Made by a program: the position numbers and the translations under genes | In this document: positions 7,601-11,859 of the stretch, in pieces | How positions within the stretch are numbered: the first letter of the stretch is position 1 | How the letters are laid out: each line of letters starts with the position of its first letter | The notes under the pieces: model-generated | Told to the model about the DNA's origin: nothing | Database searches by the model: none | What the model saw: the letters and a program-made list of their open reading frames with translations, nothing else | Source: Lawsonibacter sp. | GTDB lineage: Bacteria; Bacillota; Clostridia; Oscillospirales; Oscillospiraceae | DNA: 11,859 nt | NCBI GenBank assembly: GCA_022798155.1 | Contig: JAAWLY010000064.1 | Coordinates: 1-11,859, forward strand | Direction: 5' to 3'

Positions 7601-7708
7601 ATCTGCCCTTTGAACCTGGCTGCTGCCGGTCTGTTTTTCCGTCCGGCTTACCCCCGTGTATTGGGGGAGGGAAATCCCTCTGTTTCTGCGGATAATCAGC
7701 TCGGCCAT
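4676..7708 (-). CDS. Large flagellin-like protein with beta-helix-type insert
   Basis: The 1010-residue protein has flagellin ends around a huge central insert. Residues 45-130 match the flagellin N-terminal helical domain: the stretch from QAESHT to GEAVLSEV keeps the exact spacing of the usual QASRNAQDG...TAEGALNEV, then LDRMAQLAREA and LEQLRGDIDRM...LFLDGD. Residues 925-1010 match the flagellin C-terminal domain (VRDNTVARTLLESMRRSIL, SSQALL, ending VQLLLQ). The first 45 residues lack the usual N-terminus and the LSSG...DDAAG segment. Residues 140-335 look helical and leucine/alanine-rich. Residues 355-500 and 595-720 are beta-rich, and 730-880 hold five repeats of about 30 residues with GGAGIG. 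There is no signal peptide or LPxTG, which fits export by the flagellar type III route. An AAAGGAGG site lies 8 nt before ATG 7708-7706; the longer frame to 7864 runs into ftsZ and is rejected. A SigD-like promoter precedes it. Function is inferred: a minor or decorated filament protein, perhaps glycan-binding. Confidence 0.85.
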   Translation of the reverse strand: MAELIIRRNRGISLPQYTGVSRTEKQTGSSQVQRADKTPVTLSKTLEQLMDRVGQAESHTRESRRALQTGEAVLSEVKDSLDRMAQLAREAGGSTARRSALQSELEQLRGDIDRMIASGTAGGTPLFLDGDTGVGAGTEALLYAVMGELSAPQGGDQGIPDWLMRGIAQALSSPDQLLSALGLDKNASGAELLAAIQNVSLEDSSAAGALAALYLGAVISGSDPSQTFDPQQAAAGLQQLLEKVGEGLSLDESIALLTNGQFTSLADFQSQFTGGSAPGLQEFLLLLADGGGLSLSGSPLMSLLAGMEGVNLDLLMGILSALPGADAAGQAMVTAEGAPPASGDVAADGGNVPPTLQLGTMQVTGRDLSGVSFQAETNTLIAGGTANITIQGAGKETILITGSGAVTLQNVEVSQITVDSPAARLFTAGTNVLASLQLREGAGLTLEGSGLLRLGTLAANQSNTLRLAGGAVVIQEEAEEAGKPLSIPLIVEGPVSLAGGTVQPTAPDGKPLEAFDLVWKALGLSSITSLALDGKQVKMALMSGEPARLWLSKGEHGSPIHTLLLQGRDKSGQPHAQYAYLRWNQYTASFEEYSMYPNPFTITGGEAGQDWIYEAQSHTLLILSSQVTAISGGSGTDTNQTPFSGRIALADRIGPLALTLDGVVCQVSSGRAFDLGRENDVTLILENGSDNRFESGSGCAGISLGDGTSLSIDCSQPHGDGSLTATGSEGGAGIGRDSGGSRDQLSQIFIRGGVITAAGSGGGAGIGAGKQSFMGSITILGGTIDATGGMGGGAGIGGALGAPVWDINIQGGSISAEAEFHAAAIGAGVQGECGDILISGTARIVKAMGGNPGADIGACLFGGCGKVRISGEADIGSAKLSTHTGIPLQMGEETVTLPQFRLSAQALQLDDMSLLTPEQAQSAQVLLDADREWVSQIQEVYDALRSKLEQSFGNLRSVHQYINLRENLVRDNTVARTLLESMRRSILQESSQALLTHGRRGAEDVQLLLQ
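5069..5521 (-). repeat. Five 30-residue GGAGIG repeats within the flagellin-like gene
   Basis: Residues 730-880 of the flagellin-like protein fall into five units of 30-31 residues. Each opens with a glycine-rich turn (GGAGIG, GGAGIG, GGAGIG, then the weaker AAAIGA and GADIGA), followed by a short beta strand such as SITILGGTIDATGG or DINIQGGSISAEA. The fixed period and alternating hydrophobic strands suggest rungs of a beta-helix or beta-solenoid. The last two units are degenerate. Similar glycine-rich repeats occur in large surface proteins of Firmicutes (family knowledge, not searched). Confidence 0.75.
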
Positions 7709-7742
7709 GGGAGAGGCCTCCTTTCTTGTCCTGTTGCTATGG

Positions 7743-7769
7743 ATATCGGCAGACAGGCGCGAAAAGATA
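7743..7769 (-). promoter_or_regulatory. Sigma-28/SigD flagellar promoter of the flagellin-like gene
   Basis: The minus strand carries GCCGATAT (7743-7750), identical to the SigD -10 consensus. Exactly 11 bp upstream is TATCTTTT (7762-7769), which matches 5 of 8 positions of the sigma-28 -35 element TAAAGTTT. Transcription would start near 7737, about 28 nt before the ATG, leaving room for the AAAGGAGG ribosome site. It lies just after the ftsZ terminator, so the gene is an independent unit under motility control (inference from the motif). Confidence 0.65.
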
Positions 7770-7783
7770 AGGATGGGCCGGAG

Positions 7784-7817
7784 ACAAAAGAAACCGCCCT
7801 GCCGACGGCAAGGCGGT
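7784..7817 (-). terminator. Intrinsic terminator of ftsZ
   Basis: Four bases after the ftsZ stop, the minus-strand RNA forms an 11-bp GC-rich stem (arms 7807-7817 and 7793-7803, one G-U pair) closed by a 3-nt loop (7804-7806). The U-rich run UUUCUUUUG (7784-7792) follows directly. This is a classic rho-independent terminator and should uncouple ftsZ from the flagellin-like gene. Confidence 0.9.
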
Positions 7818-7821
7818 GTTA

Positions 7822-8952
7822 TCAGCGTCTTTTTTTGCTGAAAATGTCCTCTAAAATCTTCCAATCGTCGTCCTCCACGGCGGGCTTGGGGGGCTCGGGG
7901 ACGGCCTCGGGGGCGGGCTCCGCCGGAGTCTCGGCGGTGGGGGCCGCCTGTACGGCGGGGACGGACTCCTCCCGCTGGTGGGGGAAGGGGATGGTCTGGT
8001 TCTCGTCGAAGCCGGTAGCGATGACGGTGACCCGAATCTCGTCCTCCAGCGCCTCGTCGAAGGTGGCGCCGAAAATGATATTGTCGGTCTGGGCCGCCTC
8101 GCCCACCAGATTGGCGGCGGTCTCTACCTCCTCCAGGCCGATGTCCAGAGAGCCGGCCACGTTGACCAGCACGCCGGTGGCGCCGCTGATGGCGGTTTCC
8201 AGCAGGGGGCTGGACACGGCCATCCGGGCGGCCTCTTCCGCCTTGTTCTTGCCCGCGGCCCGGCCCACGCCCATGTGGGCCCGCCCGGCGTCTTTCATCA
8301 CGGAGGACACGTCGGCAAAGTCCAGATTGATAAAGCCGGCCACGTTAATCAGGTCGGAGATGGACTTGACCGCCTGGAGCAGCACGTCGTCGGCAATCTC
8401 GAAGGCGTTGACCAGGGTGATTTTCTGGTCGCTGGCCAGCTTGAGCCGCTCGTTGGGGATGATGACCAGGGAATCGACCTTGTCCCGCAGCTCGGTGATG
8501 CCGGCCTCGGCCTGACGCATCCGCCGGGCACCCTCGAACTTAAAGGGCTTGGTGACCACGCCCACGGTAAGCACGCCCAGCTCCTTGGCCACGTCGGCCA
8601 CGATGGGGGCCGCGCCGGTGCCGGTGCCGCCGCCCATGCCGGCGGTGATAAACACCATGTCGGTGTTCTCCAAAACCTCGGAAATTTGCTTGCGGTTCTC
8701 CTCGGCGGACTTGCGGCCCACCTCGGGGTTGGCGCCCGCGCCTTGCCCGTTGGTCAGCTTTTCGCCGATCTGGATCTTGACCGTTGCGCTGGAGGTCATC
8801 AATGCCTGTTTGTCTGTGTTGATGGCGATGAACTCCACCCCTTCGGTCCCGGTTTTTACCATGCGGTTGACCACGTTGTTTCCGCCGCCGCCAACACCGA
8901 TGACCTTAATATTGACCACACTTTCAGGACCGATATCCAATCCGAACGCCAT
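7822..8952 (-). CDS. ftsZ: Cell division protein FtsZ
   Basis: FtsZ is the tubulin-like GTPase that polymerises at mid-cell into the Z ring and directs septal wall synthesis. At 376 residues it is typical. The nucleotide pocket is intact: IKVIGVGGGGNNVVNRM near the N-terminus, the tubulin signature GGGTGTGAAP at residues 107-116, and the T7 synergy loop NLDFADV at 209-215 with both aspartates. A proline/alanine/glutamate-rich linker (about 320-358) leads to the C-terminal peptide DDDWKILEDIFSKKRR. This keeps acidic, hydrophobic and basic blocks but not the common D-I-P-x-F-L pattern. An AGGAGG site lies 7 nt before the ATG. The gene has its own sigma-A promoter and a strong terminator, so it can be transcribed alone as well as from the wall-synthesis operon upstream. 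ftsA is not next to it. Confidence 0.98.
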   Translation of the reverse strand: MAFGLDIGPESVVNIKVIGVGGGGNNVVNRMVKTGTEGVEFIAINTDKQALMTSSATVKIQIGEKLTNGQGAGANPEVGRKSAEENRKQISEVLENTDMVFITAGMGGGTGTGAAPIVADVAKELGVLTVGVVTKPFKFEGARRMRQAEAGITELRDKVDSLVIIPNERLKLASDQKITLVNAFEIADDVLLQAVKSISDLINVAGFINLDFADVSSVMKDAGRAHMGVGRAAGKNKAEEAARMAVSSPLLETAISGATGVLVNVAGSLDIGLEEVETAANLVGEAAQTDNIIFGATFDEALEDEIRVTVIATGFDENQTIPFPHQREESVPAVQAAPTAETPAEPAPEAVPEPPKPAVEDDDWKILEDIFSKKRR

Positions 8953-9011
8953 GTTGTTTCCTCCTATGTAAACGTGGGCAAAGCCCCATGCAAAAATCAG
9001 GATTTCATTTC

Positions 9012-9040
9012 ATTGTATCGCACTTTTCTCCCCAGGTCAA
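9012..9040 (-). promoter_or_regulatory. Sigma-A promoter of ftsZ
   Basis: In the 127-bp gap between ftsQ and ftsZ, the minus strand carries TTGACC (9035-9040), a 17-bp spacer and TACAAT (9012-9017). Both hexamers differ from consensus by one base. Transcription would start near 9005, giving a leader of about 53 nt before ftsZ. No convincing terminator is seen after ftsQ, so read-through from murA-ftsQ may add to ftsZ expression. Confidence 0.8.
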
Positions 9041-9079
9041 GAGGAAATCGCGCATAAGGAAAAAGTTTCCATTCTGTAC

Positions 9080-9943
9080 TTACTGGTCGCTGGAGTCCCG
9101 GGCCGGGCCGTAGACCGCTCCATATTTTTCCTGGGTCAAGTCGATGGATCCTGCGGCGTCTGTGGTATACATCTCATCTATCTTGGGCTTGACCGCCTGC
9201 ATCCGGCGGATGTCGTAGCTGAAATCGGCGTTTAATTTCATCTTCACGTCGAAGCGGTCCATATACCGCAGCACCAGCTGGGTGGCCTCCAGGCGGATGC
9301 TGGACACATTGCCCAGCTCGCCGCCCTCCTGCAGCGCCTCCAGCAGGGCGGTGAGGGCGGACAGCCGGTCGGACTCCGACTCCACCGTTTGCAGCGTACT
9401 GCCAGTCTGGGGGGCGATGGGGACAAGGCCGGTGACGGTGATGGCGCTGGAGTCTTCTGGGGCGGGCTCCAGCAGCTTGCCCTTGACGCTGATGAGCCAT
9501 GGCTCCTGGGCAATTTCCAGGGGCTCGGCCTTGGGGTCCTGGTCCAGCTGCTCCTGCCGCAGGGCGGCCGCCTGGGTCGGGTCGGGAACGGCCACCTTGG
9601 CCACCGCCTCCCACTCCGTCACGGTGATGACAATGGTGTTGGGCAGGGCGCGGTTGATGGTCAGGTCGCCGATGTAAGGCAGGGTGGTCCGGATGTTCTG
9701 GTCGATGCGCACCTTGTTCAGGCCGTACAGGTTGTCGCCCGTCTGGATGCCGGAGGCGGCAATGATCTCCTCCTGGGTGTAGCGCTTATTGCCGCTGATG
9801 ACGATGGACTCTACCCGAAAGAATACGGTGGCGCCCACCGTCAGGGCTACCCCCACGGCCAGGAGGCAGAGCAGCTTAAACAGCGGCCCAAACCGGCCTT
9901 TGTTTCTTCTGCGCGATCTGCTGCGGTGGTTGTATCTTGGCAT
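9080..9943 (-). CDS. ftsQ: Cell division protein FtsQ/DivIB
   Basis: FtsQ/DivIB is a bitopic membrane protein that stabilises the FtsL-FtsB complex and helps control septal peptidoglycan synthesis. The 287 residues read as a very basic cytoplasmic N-terminus (RSRSRRRNKGR), one membrane helix at about 20-42, and a POTRA domain at about 43-113 (VESIVISGNKRYTQEEIIAASGI, then the RALPNTIVITVTE strand typical of the family). A beta-rich FtsQ/DivIB domain follows to about 255, with a short polar tail. The ATG at 9943 has AAGGAG 6 nt upstream. It follows murA by 30 nt, so the two are probably co-transcribed. Its place before ftsZ, where many bacteria have ftsQ-ftsA-ftsZ, supports the assignment despite the low conservation usual for this family. 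Confidence 0.93.
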   Translation of the reverse strand: MPRYNHRSRSRRRNKGRFGPLFKLLCLLAVGVALTVGATVFFRVESIVISGNKRYTQEEIIAASGIQTGDNLYGLNKVRIDQNIRTTLPYIGDLTINRALPNTIVITVTEWEAVAKVAVPDPTQAAALRQEQLDQDPKAEPLEIAQEPWLISVKGKLLEPAPEDSSAITVTGLVPIAPQTGSTLQTVESESDRLSALTALLEALQEGGELGNVSSIRLEATQLVLRYMDRFDVKMKLNADFSYDIRRMQAVKPKIDEMYTTDAAGSIDLTQEKYGAVYGPARDSSDQ

Positions 9944-9973
9944 AGTGTTCTCCTTGGTCGAATTTCGTCAGAT

Positions 9974-11230
9974 TCACGGCAGTTCCCGGATATCGGCCCC
10001 CAGCGCCCGCAGATTCCGGTCCAGGGTCTGATAGCCCCGGCGGATATGGCGCAGGCCGGATACCTGGCTGGTCCCCTCGGCCGCCAGGGCGGCCACCACC
10101 AGGGCGGCGCCCCCCCGCAGGTCGGTGGAGCGGAGGCTGGCCCCGTGGAGTTTTCCCACCCCGGTTACCATGGCGGCCCTTCCGGCAATCTGGATGTCCG
10201 CCCCCATGCGGCGCAGCTCATCCACGTGGCGGTAGCGGCTGTCGAAGATGTTTTCCACAAAAAGGGTGGACCCCTCGCCCCCCGCCAGGGCGGCCATAAG
10301 GATGGCCTGGGCGTCGGTGGGGAAACCGGGGTAAGGGGCGGTGCGCACCGGGCGGATGCCCCGCAGGGGGGCGGCGCTGGCCAGGACCATGCGGTCCGGG
10401 CCGGTATGTAGGGTGCAGCCTGCCTCCCCCAAACAGGCCAGGATGGCGGTGAGGGTATCGGGATCGACCCCGGTCAGCTCCACCTCCCCCGTGGCGGCCG
10501 CCGCGGCGCACAGGTAGGTTGCGGCGGCAATGCGGTCGCCCATTATCCGGTACTCCGCGGGGTGGAGGGGAACGCCCCCCTGGATGGTAATGGCGGAGGT
10601 GCCCGCCCCGGCAATCTGGGCCCCCAGGCGGCGGAGAAAGCCCGCCAGATCGATGATTTCAGGCTCCCGGGCGGCGCCCAGGATGGTGGTCTGGCAGGGA
10701 CAGCCGCAGGCGGCCAGCATAGCGTTCTCCGTGGCCCCCACGCTGGGGATGGACAGACATAGCTCCCGGTTTTGGGGGCGGCCTCCGCTGCGGCAGACCA
10801 GAACCCCCTGTTCCTCCAGGATTTCGGCGCCCAGGGAGCGCAGGGCGGACAGGTGCAGGTCGATGGGCCGGGGGCCCAGCTCACAGCCCCCGGGGTAGGA
10901 CAGCTCCGCCGCCCCCATACGGGCCAGCAGCGCCCCCAGAAAGATCACCGAGGAGCGCATCTCCCGCATAAGATGGTCGGGGATGTCGGAGCGGCTGAGG
11001 AGCGAGGCGTCTACGGTGACTGTGTCCCCCTCCCGGTCCACCCGGCAGCCCAGCAGGCGCAGGATGTCGATGGTGGCGGATACGTCGGACAGGTCGGGAC
11101 AGTTATGGAGCACACACTGCCCCGGAACCAGCAGGCAGGCGGCCAGAATGGGCAGGACGCTGTTCTTGGCCCCGTGGACGGCCAGGGAGCCGGACAGGGG
11201 ACGCCCGCCCGTAATTTCGTAACAGCTCAT
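9974..11230 (-). CDS. murA: UDP-N-acetylglucosamine 1-carboxyvinyltransferase MurA
   Basis: MurA catalyses the first committed step of peptidoglycan synthesis, moving the enolpyruvyl group of phosphoenolpyruvate onto UDP-GlcNAc in the cytoplasm. The 418 residues are full length for this EPT-fold enzyme. Visible signature residues are Lys22-Asn23 in GAKNSVLP, the flexible-loop Cys116 in PGGCELGPRPIDLH (the residue alkylated by fosfomycin, so the enzyme should be of the sensitive Cys type), and PGFPTDAQA with the expected catalytic-base aspartate. GGAGG lies 7 nt before ATG 11230-11228, inside a possible hairpin (11232-11265). The murG-murA-ftsQ order fits wall-division clusters of Clostridia. 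Many Firmicutes have two MurA paralogues (MurA and MurZ); which one this is cannot be told here. Confidence 0.97.
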   Translation of the reverse strand: MSCYEITGGRPLSGSLAVHGAKNSVLPILAACLLVPGQCVLHNCPDLSDVSATIDILRLLGCRVDREGDTVTVDASLLSRSDIPDHLMREMRSSVIFLGALLARMGAAELSYPGGCELGPRPIDLHLSALRSLGAEILEEQGVLVCRSGGRPQNRELCLSIPSVGATENAMLAACGCPCQTTILGAAREPEIIDLAGFLRRLGAQIAGAGTSAITIQGGVPLHPAEYRIMGDRIAAATYLCAAAAATGEVELTGVDPDTLTAILACLGEAGCTLHTGPDRMVLASAAPLRGIRPVRTAPYPGFPTDAQAILMAALAGGEGSTLFVENIFDSRYRHVDELRRMGADIQIAGRAAMVTGVGKLHGASLRSTDLRGGAALVVAALAAEGTSQVSGLRHIRRGYQTLDRNLRALGADIRELP

Positions 11231-11231
11231 G

Positions 11232-11265
11232 GGATAGCCTCCAAATCTTTGGATTTGAGCTATCC
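11232..11265 (-). promoter_or_regulatory. Hairpin over the murA ribosome-binding site
   Basis: The minus-strand RNA just before the murA ATG can pair GGATAGC (11259-11265) with GCTATCC (11232-11238), and inside it CAAATC (11252-11257) with GATTTG (11242-11247), leaving a 4-nt loop. The GGAGG ribosome site (11238-11242) lies at the inner stem, internal loop and outer stem junction, so folding would partly hide it. This could tune murA translation; no known riboswitch class is recognised. Confidence 0.5.
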
Positions 11266-11286
11266 TATGCGGAAAGGGAGCGGTTG

Positions 11287-11315
11287 GTTATTGTGGCGAA
11301 AGGATTCTTTGGCAA
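11287..11315 (-). promoter_or_regulatory. Possible weak sigma-A promoter of murA
   Basis: TTGCCA (11310-11315) and AATAAC (11287-11292) stand 17 bp apart on the minus strand. The -35 matches 5 of 6 bases and the -10 only 4 of 6. The -35 falls within the arm of the long inverted repeat 11306-11355. It would allow murA-ftsQ transcription separate from murG, but the -10 is poor. Confidence 0.3.
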
Positions 11316-11355
11316 AGGAGGCTTTGGAACCTGGAAGTGCCTCCTTTGCCGAAGA
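11306..11355 (-). repeat. Long inverted repeat (hairpin) between murG and murA
   Basis: Six bases after the murG stop, a perfect 12-bp inverted repeat (arms 11339-11350 and 11311-11322) surrounds a 16-nt loop. After one mismatch the stem extends by four more pairs (11352-11355 with 11306-11309). No U run follows on the minus strand, so it is not a standard intrinsic terminator. It could protect the 3' end of murG mRNA, pause polymerase, or mark an RNA processing site within the operon. Confidence 0.6.
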
Positions 11356-11360
11356 GGGCT

Positions 11361-11859
11361 TTACTTCATAATCTCCCGCAAGGTCTCGTAAATCTTCTCC
11401 GCCGCGTTGGGGACGGCCATGGCCCGGAGGGCGGCGGTCATGCTCTCCCGGCGGTCCCTCTCCCGCAGGAGGAGGGCGGCCTCGTCATAGAGGGTGTTTT
11501 CCACGCAGTCGGCCTCCCGCAGGAGGACGGCGGCCCCCTGGCCGGCCAGCACCCGGGCGTTTTTCTCCTGGTGGTTGTTGGTAACGTTGGGGGAGGGGAC
11601 CAGCACGGCGGGCTTGGCGATGGCGGTCAGCTCTGAAATGGTGGAGGCGCCGGCGCGGCACAGCACCAGGTCGGCGGCGTCCATAACCAGGGGCATGTCG
11701 TAGATATACTCCCGTATCTCCACGCCGTTGTCTCCCAGCTTCAGCCCCCGGCGGAGAATTTCCTCCTGCATCCAGGGAAAATCCCGGCCCGCGCCGTGGA
11801 TGTGCCGCCAGGGGGCGCCCTCGTAGCACTCCTTGGCGATGAAGTCCACCATCTTCTGG
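11361..11859 (-). CDS. murG: UDP-GlcNAc transferase MurG (C-terminal half; N-terminus beyond window edge)
   Basis: MurG adds GlcNAc to lipid I to make lipid II on the inner face of the membrane. Only the last 166 residues or so, out of about 365, are in the window; the frame stays open to the right edge. They form the C-terminal Rossmann domain that binds UDP-GlcNAc: IREYIYDMPLVMDAADLVLCRAGASTISEL carries the conserved glycine/alanine turn and the nucleotide-binding Glu of the S-E-L motif. NHQEKNA supplies the conserved Gln-x-x-Asn element after PSPNVT. The C-terminus ends normally in TLREIMK. It is the first gene of the visible division and cell-wall group. The 130-bp spacer to murA is unusually long for this cluster and holds two hairpins. 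Confidence 0.95.
   Translation of the reverse strand, partial: QKMVDFIAKECYEGAPWRHIHGAGRDFPWMQEEILRRGLKLGDNGVEIREYIYDMPLVMDAADLVLCRAGASTISELTAIAKPAVLVPSPNVTNNHQEKNARVLAGQGAAVLLREADCVENTLYDEAALLLRERDRRESMTAALRAMAVPNAAEKIYETLREIMK

Noticed and set aside
4676..7708. Considered an ordinary sortase-anchored or autotransporter adhesin
   Set aside because: There is no signal peptide, no LPxTG and no outer-membrane barrel, while both ends match flagellin.
7709..7864. Upstream extension of the flagellin-like frame
   Set aside because: It would run through the ftsZ terminator into ftsZ and bypass the strong AAAGGAGG site before 7708.
6902..8515. Plus-strand open frame of 537 codons spanning the flagellin-like gene and ftsZ
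   Set aside because: It crosses two minus-strand genes and a terminator and shows no recognisable domain.
9060..9080. Small GGAAA/TTTCC hairpin after ftsQ considered as a terminator
   Set aside because: The stem is only about 5 bp and AT-rich, with no following U run that would make it convincing.

Overview
The window is GC-rich DNA with every recognisable gene on the minus strand. It looks like a chromosomal segment of a Gram-positive gut anaerobe of the Oscillospiraceae type (Flavonifractor, Intestinimonas, Lawsonibacter and relatives). The reasons are high GC, a murG-murA-ftsQ-ftsZ division cluster without ftsA, strong AGGAGG ribosome sites, TRAP-transporter genes and a SigD-like flagellar promoter. 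The genus assignment is inference; no search was run.

Read in the direction of transcription (right to left), the window opens with the end of the division and cell-wall cluster. murG (cut by the right edge) is followed by a 130-bp spacer with two hairpins, then murA, ftsQ/divIB, and ftsZ behind its own consensus sigma-A promoter. A clear intrinsic terminator closes ftsZ.

Next is the most unusual gene, at 4676-7708: a 1010-residue protein whose two ends match the flagellin N- and C-terminal helical domains. Its middle of about 800 residues is replaced by a helical segment and long beta-rich, beta-helix-like modules, including five repeats of about 30 residues with a GGAGIG signature. It has an exact SigD/sigma-28 -10 box (GCCGATAT) upstream, so it is probably a secreted, filament-associated or filament-forming 'decorated' flagellin made as part of the motility regulon. 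No other flagellar gene is in the window.

After a terminator come two sugar or acid utilisation units. The first is a three-gene operon: an RbsD-family mutarotase, a sialidase-fold (Asp-box) protein and an MFS symporter. It has a near-perfect sigma-A promoter with a perfect 20-bp AT palindrome at about the transcription start, a likely operator. Both enzymes carry substitutions at expected active-site positions, so the substrate is uncertain. The second unit is a TRAP transporter, dctQ followed by dctM (cut by the left edge), with its own promoter and no substrate-binding dctP in view. The first operon could supply and take up a glycan-derived sugar or sugar acid, and the TRAP system could import a related organic acid. 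This link rests on adjacency only.
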